From Sphingobacteriales bacterium (lineage in GTDB: Bacteria; Bacteroidota; Bacteroidia; Chitinophagales; Chitinophagaceae), in contig JACPUV010000038.1 in the NCBI GenBank assembly GCA_016192105.1, positions 1-46,012 of the forward strand: a DNA stretch of 46,012 nt. The letters are read 5' to 3'. Below, piece after piece: positions 34,778 through 43,336 of the stretch. The notes under the pieces were generated by a model. The model did no database searches, was not told the origin of the DNA, and saw only the letters and a program-made list of their open reading frames with translations. The first letter of the stretch is position 1. Every line of letters begins with the position of its first letter. The position numbers and the translations under genes are program-made.

Positions 34778-36766
34778 CTACCGGTTTTTTGGGGGCTCCT
34801 GTATCCGGGTTCCCGGTTCTTTGTCCCCCCTGTACGCTTCCAACCCGCATTCCAGCCAGTCAATAAATTCCTCCGCATCCGGTGTATAGTATTTTGTTTT
34901 GGTCAGCAGCACCTGGTCGGGACTGATGATCGCATATTGGGGTTGTGAAGTGGCCTTGAAATTTTCTGTCTGGAAAGTGGACCATTTGTCCCCGACAGAC
35001 ACAATTGATTTTTCTTCCTGGTTGGAAAGTCTTTCAACGGTCTGTTCATGGATGGGCAGGTTATTTTTTTCATCCACATACAGCGATACCACGATAAACT
35101 CATTCCGCATAAGGCTGTCCACGATTTTATCCGGCCATATATTTTCTTCCATCCTCCGGCAGTTTACACAGGCCCATCCGGTAAAATCGATCAGTACCGG
35201 CTTATGTTCCGCTTTTGCCCTGGCCAGTGCGCCAGTATAATCATTGTGGATCGGCTCAAACAATGCCTTCCGCTCCGGTGGAAATAAGCTGTAATTTCTC
35301 GGCGGAGGAAACCCGCTGATGAGCCGGAGACGGGCATTCCAGAGTCCGGGGACCAGGTAGATGGCTGCCGCCCCAAACAGCAGGATAAAGGCGATACGCA
35401 GCGGGCCAAACTTTTTTACGCGGGTACTGTGTGCAATCCGGATAAGGCCCAGCAGGTACAATACAACGAAGGCACCGATCAGTACCCACAGGCCAATAAA
35501 AATTTCTCTTTTAAGCAAACCCCATTGTTTAACCAGGTCCGCATTGGATAAAAATTTTATCGCCAGGGCCAGTTCGAGGAAACCTAATACGACTTTTACA
35601 TCGGTCATCCAGCCCCCGGATTTAGGCAGGGATTGCAGCCAGTTCGGAAACATGGCAAAGAGTGCAAAAGGCAATCCAAGGGCAATACCAAAACCGGCTG
35701 CCCCTACGGTAAGCGGCCAGGCACCCTGGTCCGCGACCCCTACCAGCAAGGTACCCAGCAGCGGACCCGTACAGGAAAAAGAAACGATAGCGAGAGTGGT
35801 GGCCATAAAGAAAATGCCGCCGATATTCCCCAGGCCGGATTTTGAATCGGCTTTATTGGCCAGTCCGGACGGAAGGCCTATCTCATATAAACCAAAAAAA
35901 GACAGGGCAAATGCCACAAAGATGGCGAAGAACAAAAGGTTCAGCCATACATTGGTGGAAATATTATTAAAGATCTCCGGGCTGATTGCTTTTCCGGCCA
36001 CATGAAAGGGCAGGGTGATCAGCACATAGATCAGGAAGATAAAGAACCCATACAGCAGTGCGTTGCTCACTCCTTTTCTGCGGTCCGCCGATTTCTTGGT
36101 GAAAAAGGTAACGGTTACCGGTATCATCGGAAACACACAGGGGGTTACGAGGGCAATTATTCCACCCAGTAAACCAAGGAGGAAGATGGTGAAAAGGCTT
36201 TTATGGGTTGTTCCGTCATCGCCGCAGGGCGCTGCCGGATTATCAATATCAATCGATGCCACTTTAATCGGCCCGGTTTTCATCCCCCCTTCCAGGGTCA
36301 CATTAAATGCAAGGGCCGGATCCTGGTTGAATTCATTGGGATCGGATTTGCTGCCATAGAAATAGGTCAGGTTCCCTTGTAAGGTACCCGGTACCGTATC
36401 CCGGAACCGGATGCGGGTCTTCCATTCCGCAGGCCCTTCAATAACGGAGACTACCTTATTTTCAAAAAGTGCACTGACAAATTCCACGGTATTACCGGAA
36501 GAAATTCTAAGTGGCTGCAGGATACTGATGCCGGAATCAGGAAAAACCAGTGTTGTACTGGCAACACCCCCGATATCCTGTCCGGGTGCATATAATTGTA
36601 CACCGGATTTACCGGCAGTGCTGAAACTGATCTCGTATTCCCGTTCCGCCGTTTTCTTACTCGTAACCTTCCACGCATAGGTGTAAACGATTGAATCCTG
36701 TGCCAGCGCAGCCGTATAGAAAAGAACAAACAGTACAGGGAGCAGTAAACGGTAATAACGTGACAT
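34778..36766 (-). CDS. dsbD: DsbD-type thiol:disulfide interchange protein
   Basis: Inner-membrane protein that carries reducing power from cytoplasmic thioredoxin to periplasmic proteins. The ATG at 36766 starts the signal peptide (YYRLLLPVLFVLFYTAALAQ) and gives 662 residues; the frame from 36805 is longer but less likely. Order: periplasmic N-terminal domain, a membrane domain of about eight helices (about 200-480) with a Cys in each half (TPCVFPMIPVT, SFSCTGPLLGTLL), and a thioredoxin-like C-terminal domain with the active site WACVNCRRMEENIW (near residue 530). The preceding gene on the same strand encodes an extra DsbD N-domain protein. Confidence 0.92.
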   Translation of the reverse strand: MSRYYRLLLPVLFVLFYTAALAQDSIVYTYAWKVTSKKTAEREYEISFSTAGKSGVQLYAPGQDIGGVASTTLVFPDSGISILQPLRISSGNTVEFVSALFENKVVSVIEGPAEWKTRIRFRDTVPGTLQGNLTYFYGSKSDPNEFNQDPALAFNVTLEGGMKTGPIKVASIDIDNPAAPCGDDGTTHKSLFTIFLLGLLGGIIALVTPCVFPMIPVTVTFFTKKSADRRKGVSNALLYGFFIFLIYVLITLPFHVAGKAISPEIFNNISTNVWLNLLFFAIFVAFALSFFGLYEIGLPSGLANKADSKSGLGNIGGIFFMATTLAIVSFSCTGPLLGTLLVGVADQGAWPLTVGAAGFGIALGLPFALFAMFPNWLQSLPKSGGWMTDVKVVLGFLELALAIKFLSNADLVKQWGLLKREIFIGLWVLIGAFVVLYLLGLIRIAHSTRVKKFGPLRIAFILLFGAAAIYLVPGLWNARLRLISGFPPPRNYSLFPPERKALFEPIHNDYTGALARAKAEHKPVLIDFTGWACVNCRRMEENIWPDKIVDSLMRNEFIVVSLYVDEKNNLPIHEQTVERLSNQEEKSIVSVGDKWSTFQTENFKATSQPQYAIISPDQVLLTKTKYYTPDAEEFIDWLECGLEAYRGDKEPGTRIQEPPKNR

Positions 36767-36837
36767 GGTTGCTGTTTTATAAAACAGGGCTGTATCTACA
36801 AACAATACAGCCCTGCCGGAAGTCTATGTTCACCTGG

Positions 36838-37290
36838 TTAATCCAGGGCTACTTTAAAGTTAACTTTTTTGGGGGGCAGGCATTTTTCATCATCACAGGT
36901 CTGGTATTCCACATTGCCGGTGATACTGGTCTTTACATTCCCTTTTAGTTTCACCACCTGTGTAAACATAACCGTATTGGAATACTGGTTAGCCGAAACC
37001 CCCAGGGTTTTATCTGTGTACTTCTCCATCTTCCCGGTTTCCTTCACTTTGCCCTGCAGGGTAAATAATGGATTGGGACTAAAAACAAAAGCCGTGGGGA
37101 TCGCGATCGCATCCTCTGGCTGGGACTGTGAATACAGGTGCCACTTGGCCTGGATCGTGGCTTTTAACTGCACTTCATAAGTCTTGTCCGAAATCTTCTT
37201 CGCGCTGAATGTCCAGGTCACCGGGTTTAGCTGGGCCTGGGCAGCCTGTACGAAACCAACAAGTAAAAAAGCAAGTAGTATTCTTTTCAT
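36838..37290 (-). CDS. Stand-alone DsbD N-terminal-domain protein
   Basis: A 150-residue exported protein (signal MKRILLAFLLVGFVQAAQAQ) matching the periplasmic immunoglobulin-like N-domain of DsbD: WTFSAKKISDKTYEVQLKA, WHLYSQ and the paired cysteines in YQTCDDEKCLPPKK, the redox-active pair that exchanges with client proteins. It lies 71 bp upstream of dsbD on the same strand, so an operon is likely. DsbD itself begins with a similar region (KVTSKKTAEREYEISFS) but I do not see this Cys pair there, so this protein may supply that function. That is inference. Confidence 0.85.
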   Translation of the reverse strand: MKRILLAFLLVGFVQAAQAQLNPVTWTFSAKKISDKTYEVQLKATIQAKWHLYSQSQPEDAIAIPTAFVFSPNPLFTLQGKVKETGKMEKYTDKTLGVSANQYSNTVMFTQVVKLKGNVKTSITGNVEYQTCDDEKCLPPKKVNFKVALD

Positions 37291-37441
37291 GTAATCGGTT
37301 TAAACTATTTACGGCAAAAATCCTGCTTTATATTTTATCGGACTGTTAAAATCCGTTGGCAAATTTAAACGGTCCGGGCGCTGCGTCCTGTGACAAAAGT
37401 GACAAAGCGGGCACTTGCCTGATAATAAGATGAGGAAATGC

Positions 37442-38113
37442 CTACACCAGTTGCTCCGCCATCAGCAGGGTCCGGATAATTGCCCGTCCATCGGTATTGC
37501 CCAGGGCGGCTGAACAGGCTCTTTCGGGGTGGGGCATCATCCCGAATACATTGCGGCCGGCGTTGCAGATCCCGGCAATATGACGGGTGGAGCCATTGGG
37601 ATTGGCTGCATCGGTTACCTGTCCCTGCTCATCACAATAATAATAGATCACCTGGTCATTGGCTTCCAGGGCATCAAGGGTTTTCTCGTCCGCAAAATAG
37701 CGTCCTTCCCCATGGGCAATGGGCACTTTATACGCTTTCCCTGTTTCATTGGTGATAAATACATTTTTACACGCAAATTGCTGGTTGGCATTCCGCAGCA
37801 GGGCGCCCGGCAATAAATGGGATTCGCATAAGATCTGGAACCCGTTACACACCCCAAATACCTTGCCCCCGGCATTGGCAAATTCGATCACTGATTGCAT
37901 CATCGGGCTGAACCGGGCAATGGCACCACAGCGGAGGTAGTCTCCATACGAAAAACCACCGGGAAGAATGATGCAGTCATCGGTGGTAAAACGGTCCAGG
38001 TCCCTTTCTTTATGCCAGAGCATGGTTACATCCTGTTCCAGGTCGTAGCGGAGTGCATCATACATATCCCTGTCACAATTGGAGCCGGGGAAAACAACTA
38101 CACCAAATTTCAT
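37442..38113 (-). CDS. purQ: Phosphoribosylformylglycinamidine synthase, glutaminase subunit
   Basis: Class I glutamine amidotransferase subunit supplying ammonia to PurL in step four of purine synthesis. The ATG at 38113 gives 223 residues, starting [20 protein letters not shown], the conserved N-terminus; the frame to 38137 adds eight unlikely residues. The nucleophile Cys is in [11 protein letters not shown], and the His-Glu pair in [25 protein letters not shown] is the PurQ signature. purL and purS are not adjacent, so the pathway genes are scattered here. Confidence 0.96.
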   Translation of the reverse strand: MKFGVVVFPGSNCDRDMYDALRYDLEQDVTMLWHKERDLDRFTTDDCIILPGGFSYGDYLRCGAIARFSPMMQSVIEFANAGGKVFGVCNGFQILCESHLLPGALLRNANQQFACKNVFITNETGKAYKVPIAHGEGRYFADEKTLDALEANDQVIYYYCDEQGQVTDAANPNGSTRHIAGICNAGRNVFGMMPHPERACSAALGNTDGRAIIRTLLMAEQLV

Positions 38114-38217
38114 AACGGAGGTGATTTTAGGAGCCACAAAGATACAGGATCGGGAGGAGTGGGAGAAACGGGGGGCGGCTGTCTGTAATTGGCCGAAATC
38201 GGGCTGTGTGGCAGACT

Positions 38218-38252
38218 ATTGAGCATTGAGCATTGAACATTGAATATTGAAT
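38218..38252. repeat. 7-bp tandem repeat (ATTGAGC/ATTGAAT), five units
   Basis: Five consecutive 7-bp units: ATTGAGC twice, ATTGAAC once, ATTGAAT twice. They lie between purQ and the DUF6427-like gene. Noncoding. Confidence 0.7.
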
Positions 38253-38284
38253 ATTCCTTTCCCATGGCCCAAATGCTAAATAAT

Positions 38285-39274
38285 CTACCAACCCGGTCCC
38301 GCATATTGATACGCCAGTACAAAAACCACCGATGCCCAGAAGAGCAATACCGGGATGATCCGGAAGCCGGAATAGAGATAGGTGCAGGCATGAAAAGCAG
38401 CAAAGGGGACGGCCGCCATGACCCAGTTGGCCAGGCTGTCGCTGTTATTTACAAAAGGAACCAGGATCGCCACAAGGAGGTAAAGGAGTACGAGGCTCCA
38501 GCCCTTGCGGACCTGGATCAGCATTTTCCGCAGGCTGTCCTGCACATAATAACTGCCGATCAGGAAGGGGACGGTCAGCAGGAAAACACTGCCGGCCATC
38601 CAGGCTGATTGGGTCAGGGAAGGCAGGTGGACGGATAGCTGCGGCAGCAGGTTATCCCAGTTCCAGGGGGTGGTGATAAACAGGTAAACCGCATAGAAAT
38701 AAAAAGGAGCCATCACTCCCAGCAGGCACAGGATCCATTCATTCAGGCGGAACGGCCGCATCAGCATCAGCGCCAGGAAGATCCAGCCGATATAGGTGAT
38801 CGCGGGGAAAAAGAAGAAGGCCGCCAGGCCCAGGGCCAGGCCAATATTAAAAATGGCCCCTTTTGCGGAGGGCTGGTTGTAAATTCGGAACAGGGCCGAA
38901 AGCACAAATAATAAAAAAGTATTGACCAGCAGCGGAGCCGTGAAATAATTCCATTCCGGGAAAAAAGAAGTGATCAGCAGGTAGGCCATCCCGGGGAAAT
39001 AGGTTGGGCGGCTCATCATCCGGTGCTGGGAAATAAACCGGTTAAGGATCAGGGCCTGCACATACAAACAGAGAAAAGCCAATACCGGGTAAACCGCGGG
39101 ACCAAACCGGTTCCCGGAATGAAGAAAATCAACGAGCCCCCTGAACAGGATACCGTCGCCGGCCCCTTTTATGGTAACATGGGGATGCGTGAACATCGGG
39201 AGTTTTATCAATACCCCGAAAACCAGGAGCAAAAAAATATTTGCCGGGTTTTTCTGTTTGAATAGGCCGACCAC
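38285..39274 (-). CDS. DUF6427-like polytopic membrane protein
   Basis: A 329-residue integral membrane protein with about nine or ten hydrophobic helices. The opening LFKQKNPANIFLLLVFGVLIKLPMF and the internal HPHVTIKGAGDG are of the Bacteroidota family I recall as DUF6427; the family name is from memory. Function unknown. The start is a GTG at 39274; no ATG is suitably placed. It begins 23 bp after the upstream exported-protein gene, so the two are probably co-transcribed, with purQ further downstream after 170 bp. Confidence 0.75.
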   Translation of the reverse strand: MVGLFKQKNPANIFLLLVFGVLIKLPMFTHPHVTIKGAGDGILFRGLVDFLHSGNRFGPAVYPVLAFLCLYVQALILNRFISQHRMMSRPTYFPGMAYLLITSFFPEWNYFTAPLLVNTFLLFVLSALFRIYNQPSAKGAIFNIGLALGLAAFFFFPAITYIGWIFLALMLMRPFRLNEWILCLLGVMAPFYFYAVYLFITTPWNWDNLLPQLSVHLPSLTQSAWMAGSVFLLTVPFLIGSYYVQDSLRKMLIQVRKGWSLVLLYLLVAILVPFVNNSDSLANWVMAAVPFAAFHACTYLYSGFRIIPVLLFWASVVFVLAYQYAGPGW

Positions 39275-39297
39275 TTAGTAATGGACTGAATTAAGGA

Positions 39298-40839
39298 TTA
39301 GTTGTAATCGATTTTGGCAAAACAAATATAGTTACGATACAGACAAGGAATGATCATTTGTTTTGCACTGACCTGTTTGCCGAACTTGGGCATGAACTCG
39401 TATCCTTTATCCAGGTTCTTCAGCGTGGGGTTACGGGTCATTTCCCCGGCCGGACTCACGCTGTAATCATTCAGGAGATTATTGCGCCGTTCCTGCTGGT
39501 TAAAGAGAAAATGGATCTGCTCCCCGGTATTCATCAACTGGTACGAGATCATATCCCCGGACTCATCATCAAACTGACTTTTGCCCATTACATTGTTCCA
39601 TTCCAGTTGTCCTTTACTATCGAAGGAAAGCACGGCAATATTATCCGCATGGTGACGGACGGCCTGGTTGCTGCTGCCCCTGCCCCACCAGAAGCGATCA
39701 TAGAAAGGAGAATAATAATAGTTGTTGTACCCCGGCGACCAGTAAGGTGAACCATACAGGTAATCCCAGCGGTTCCAGTTGTTGAAGCGGGAAGTGGTAT
39801 AATACGCTTCACTGCCGATGATAAAGCCCCCGTCCCGGCGCGTGATAATGTTCCGGATAAAAAAATCATTGAAAGCCATTCTCGCACTGGCATCCCCCCG
39901 GGCTTCCTTTCTCAGTTCTTCTGTAAAAATGCTCACATTCTCCACCAGGGGCTGCCCGGAGATCTTGTCCCATATATAAAAATAAAAACCGTCGATATTT
40001 CCCCTTCTCTCCTTGTAATAAAAGGAAGTGAGCAAATACCGTTTATTGTGGTTATCCACTTTGATATGGATCTCATCCAGCCAGGTTTTGTCAATATTCA
40101 GGTGCTTTTCGATCAGGGTATCTTCCTGTGCTTTTTTGATAATAAAGGAGGCCGTGCTGATATTGTCATTCCCCGTGCGGAGGAATTTGGAAAATACAAT
40201 ATCCCCTTCATTGTCCAGGTTGAAATCGCCCAGGTTCTCGTTCCGCTCTTCCATGGGTATTTCCAGCCGGCTTTTTTTCAGCAGCTCCAGTTGTTCGTTC
40301 AGCAGCAGGGTGGTCATCAGGAAGAGTCGTTTGTTGCGGCTGTTGATCTTGAACACCCCGATTCTCTTTTTGTCTTCGCTGCTCAGCACCGAGTAGATTT
40401 TATTATCCGCCGCAAACCCGATATGCGTGGTATCCAGTTCCATCAGTTCACCGGTTTTCCGGCCCATACCGTCAATCCGGGCGGCCATGCAATAGACCAC
40501 ACTTTTCCGCTGGTACTGGTAGATCATCCAGGCATGATCCGTGTAAGGAAAGAAATCCACATTGATCATCCGGTCGTCATTGGGCAGGAAGTCCTGTTCC
40601 ACTTTGGCCAGTTCCCGCATATCATTATCCAGTACCGTGATCCAGCTTTTACTGTGTTTATTTTTATAGACCAGGAAATTACCGCTGATCTTGCCGACGA
40701 CCTCAAAGTTCAGGTTCCGGGTATCATCATTATCTTTTTCTGAATACACAATACGCTGTGCGGAAACCGGCAGCCACCAGGCGGCGGCCAGGAAGACAAT
40801 CAGCCAATGCTTATACGGAACAGTTCTCATAATTTTCAT
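39298..40839 (-). CDS. Unknown exported protein with Tyr/Trp-rich loop
   Basis: Not recognised. The 513 residues start with a signal peptide (KHWLIVFLAAAWWLPVSAQ; an ATG at 40830 would also serve). The body reads as repeating β-strands (VVYCMAARIDGMGRKTGELMELDTT, NENLGDFNLDNEGDIVFSKFL), suggesting a β-propeller. Around residues 352-382 there is a striking aromatic segment (NNWNRWDYLYGSPYWSPGY… DRFWWGRG). No catalytic motif is visible. Probably periplasmic or surface-located. It precedes the DUF6427-like membrane protein by 23 bp, which suggests linked function. Confidence 0.7.
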   Translation of the reverse strand: MKIMRTVPYKHWLIVFLAAAWWLPVSAQRIVYSEKDNDDTRNLNFEVVGKISGNFLVYKNKHSKSWITVLDNDMRELAKVEQDFLPNDDRMINVDFFPYTDHAWMIYQYQRKSVVYCMAARIDGMGRKTGELMELDTTHIGFAADNKIYSVLSSEDKKRIGVFKINSRNKRLFLMTTLLLNEQLELLKKSRLEIPMEERNENLGDFNLDNEGDIVFSKFLRTGNDNISTASFIIKKAQEDTLIEKHLNIDKTWLDEIHIKVDNHNKRYLLTSFYYKERRGNIDGFYFYIWDKISGQPLVENVSIFTEELRKEARGDASARMAFNDFFIRNIITRRDGGFIIGSEAYYTTSRFNNWNRWDYLYGSPYWSPGYNNYYYSPFYDRFWWGRGSSNQAVRHHADNIAVLSFDSKGQLEWNNVMGKSQFDDESGDMISYQLMNTGEQIHFLFNQQERRNNLLNDYSVSPAGEMTRNPTLKNLDKGYEFMPKFGKQVSAKQMIIPCLYRNYICFAKIDYN

Positions 40840-41014
40840 TTTAAAGTTACAGCTCCGGGATGGATTCCCCGGCTCTTTCCAGATGCAATTTGTAACAATT
40901 TTACATTACCGGCCCCAACCAGCCCTTTTTTCCCGGCTTACCGGCCATTCCCCGTCCTGCAACAAACGAAATCGAAAGTTTGCCGGGCTGTATGCTGAAT
41001 TTAAATTTTGCCTA

Positions 41015-41022
41015 TACCTTTG
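41015..41022 (+). promoter_or_regulatory. -7 box upstream of kup
   Basis: TACCTTTG matches TAnnTTTG. It lies inside the longer open frame that starts at 40980, which supports the downstream GTG at 41118 as the true kup start. Confidence 0.5.
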
Positions 41023-41117
41023 CCTTTCTGCCGTTACAGAAACAAAACCTGTACCAGCATCGTCCGGGGGGAAATACCGGGGCGGGCCGCCAGAAAACAA
41101 ACCACAAATTCCGAAAA

Positions 41118-43076
41118 GTGAAATTATCGTACAACAAGGTAACCGCCGCCGGCTTATTGATTGCGCTTGGGATAATATACGGGGATATTGGTACCTCTCC
41201 TTTGTACGTATTAAATGCGATCATTAACGGGAAAGTGATCCATGAAGACCTGATCCTGGGCGGTTTGTCCTGTATTATCTGGACACTAACACTTCAGACC
41301 ACGGTAAAATATGTTATCCTGACGCTCCGGGCCGACAACCGGGGGGAAGGTGGTATCTTTTCACTCTTCGCCCTGGTCAGGAGAAGAAAGAAATGGCTGG
41401 TAATACCGGCCATGCTGGGTGGGGCCGCACTGATCGCGGATGGGATGATCACCCCGCCTATCTCTGTAACGTCTGCCGTGGAAGGACTTCGCCAGATCCC
41501 GGCGCTCAGCTTTATTGATACCTGGTCCATTGTCTATATCGTACTGGGCATCCTGACCCTTTTATTTTTCATGCAGCAATTCGGTTCCGCTTCCATTGGT
41601 AAAATGTTTGGCCCGATCATGACCATCTGGTTCCTGATGCTGGCCGTGCTGGGCAGTATGCACCTGCTGGACGATATCGGTATTTTCAAGGCCTTCAGTC
41701 CCCACTATGCGGTCCAGCTGCTGACCCAGTACCCCAAAGGGTTCTGGATCCTCGGCGCCGTATTCCTTTGTACAACCGGGGCCGAAGCCCTGTACAGCGA
41801 CCTCGGCCATTGCGGGAAATGGAATATCCGTTATTCCTGGATCTTCGTCAAAACCTGCCTGATCCTGAACTACCTGGGCCAGGGTGCCTGGCTGCTTGCA
41901 CATTACAATGGGAAAATTTTTGATGTATCCACCGGTAACCCGTTTTATGGTGTGATGCCCGACTGGTTCAGGCTGGTGGGGATCATTATAGCTACGGCAG
42001 CTGCGATTATCGCCAGCCAGGCCCTGATCAGCGGTTCCTTTACACTGGTGAGTGAAGCGATCCGGCTTAACCTCTGGCCGAAAATGAAGATTAATTACCC
42101 GACCGAAGAGCGGGGGCAGTTATATATCCCCGGCATAAATTTTCTCCTTTTCCTGGGTTGTATCGGCATTACCCTGTATTTCCGGAAGTCCACCAATATG
42201 GAAGGTGCATATGGCCTGGCGATCACCCTCTGTATGATCGCCACGTCTATCCTCTTTGCCAACTTCCTGGTCCTGCACCGGGTCAAGTCGGTATTTATCT
42301 ACCTGTACCTCCTGTTATATTTCTCCATTGAGTTCAGTTTCCTTTTTGCGAACCTGGAAAAGTTCCCGCACGGAGGTTATGTAACGCTGATCGTAGGCGG
42401 TTTTCTTTTCCTGGTAATGTACATCTGGTACCGGGCCCGCAAGATCAAGAACCGCTATGTGGAATTTGTGCGCCTGGCACATTATATCCCCAAGATCCAG
42501 GAGTTGAGCAATGATAAATCGGTGCCCAAATACGCCACCCACCTGGTTTATATGACCAGTGCGAACAACCCGAAAGAGATTGAGCACAAGATCATTTATT
42601 CAATCCTGAACAAAAAGCCCAAAAGGGCCGACATCTACTGGTTTGTGCATATTGATACCCTGGACGACCCCTATACCTGCGAATACCTGGTTGAACACAT
42701 TATTCCCAATGATATTATCCGGGTGGATTTCCGGCTGGGATTCCGGATGCAGCCCCGTATCAACCTGATGTTCCGCAAAGTGGTCGAGGACCTGGTGGCC
42801 AACAAAGAAGTGAATATCATCAGCCGGTATGAAAGCCTGGCAAGCAGCAATACCGTGGGGGACTTCCAGTTCCTTGTAATGGAAAAATACCTCAGCCAGG
42901 ATAATGAGCTGCCGTTCTTTGAACGCGTGGTCATGAAACTTCATTTCTGGCTGAAGGAGCACAGCCTTTCCGAGGAAAAAGGCTTCGGGCTTGACCTGGC
43001 CAATGTTACCGTGGAAAAATTTCCGCTGATCGTGGCCCCGGTAACCAATCTCCGGTTAAGAAGGGTGGAAAAATAG
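41118..43076 (+). CDS. kup: Kup-type potassium uptake transporter
   Basis: K+/H+ symporter of the KUP/HAK/KT family in the inner membrane. The frame is open from TTG 40980 and has an ATG at 40992, but those residues (HRPGGNTGAGRQKTNH…) are unlike the family and overlap a promoter-like box. The GTG at 41118 begins KLSYNKVTAAGLLIALG and gives 652 residues. The signature GIIYGDIGTSPLY is near residue 17. ADNRGEGGIFSLFALVR and GTTGAEALYSDLGHCGK-type motifs (here CTTGAEALYSDLGHCGK) follow, with about twelve membrane helices to residue 440 and a soluble C-terminal domain. Confidence 0.93.
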   Translation: MKLSYNKVTAAGLLIALGIIYGDIGTSPLYVLNAIINGKVIHEDLILGGLSCIIWTLTLQTTVKYVILTLRADNRGEGGIFSLFALVRRRKKWLVIPAMLGGAALIADGMITPPISVTSAVEGLRQIPALSFIDTWSIVYIVLGILTLLFFMQQFGSASIGKMFGPIMTIWFLMLAVLGSMHLLDDIGIFKAFSPHYAVQLLTQYPKGFWILGAVFLCTTGAEALYSDLGHCGKWNIRYSWIFVKTCLILNYLGQGAWLLAHYNGKIFDVSTGNPFYGVMPDWFRLVGIIIATAAAIIASQALISGSFTLVSEAIRLNLWPKMKINYPTEERGQLYIPGINFLLFLGCIGITLYFRKSTNMEGAYGLAITLCMIATSILFANFLVLHRVKSVFIYLYLLLYFSIEFSFLFANLEKFPHGGYVTLIVGGFLFLVMYIWYRARKIKNRYVEFVRLAHYIPKIQELSNDKSVPKYATHLVYMTSANNPKEIEHKIIYSILNKKPKRADIYWFVHIDTLDDPYTCEYLVEHIIPNDIIRVDFRLGFRMQPRINLMFRKVVEDLVANKEVNIISRYESLASSNTVGDFQFLVMEKYLSQDNELPFFERVVMKLHFWLKEHSLSEEKGFGLDLANVTVEKFPLIVAPVTNLRLRRVEK

Positions 43077-43082
43077 AAAGCA

Positions 43083-43180
43083 GTTGCGCCTGTTCCTGCT
43101 TCGAAGCCTTCGGACTGAATAACCCGCTTCCGCAATTGCCGGAGTTTCTCCTCATCATCTATGATCAATACCGTATTCAG
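43083..43180 (-). pseudogene. Remnant of a response-regulator receiver domain
   Basis: The minus strand encodes NTVLIIDDEEKLRQLRKRVI and then QSEGFE, the first roughly 30 residues of a two-component receiver domain including the acidic Asp pair. The expected start Met reads CTG (Leu). After EGFE the similarity stops and the frame runs antisense into the end of kup, so the phosphoacceptor Asp and everything beyond are missing. A decayed 5' gene fragment is the simplest reading. Confidence 0.6.
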
Positions 43181-43250
43181 GTTGTGGTAATTTAATACCA
43201 ACTGTAAACCGAGTACTCAGTTCGGAGATCTGTCATACTAAATACCACAC

Positions 43251-43316
43251 TCCCGACTATCCCACTCCTGACTCCCCACTATCCCACTCCTGACTCCCGA
43301 CTATCCCACTCCTGAC
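43251..43316. repeat. 22-bp tandem repeat, three copies
   Basis: Unit TCCCGACTATCCCACTCCTG plus AC, at 43251-43272, 43273-43294 (one substitution) and 43295-43316. It ends 20 bp before the hydrolase start. The same phrases occur scattered at 19383-19450. Confidence 0.85.
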
Positions 43317-43336
43317 TAAAAATAATTAACGTAATA

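Noticed and set aside
40980..41117. N-terminal extension of kup
   Set aside because: Residues are unlike Kup proteins and the segment contains a -7 box; the GTG at 41118 fits the family.
42941..43201. 86-residue minus-strand open frame beginning with a receiver-like sequence
   Set aside because: Only the first ~30 codons look real; the rest is antisense to the kup 3' end and the start is a TTG, so it is reported as a remnant, not a gene.
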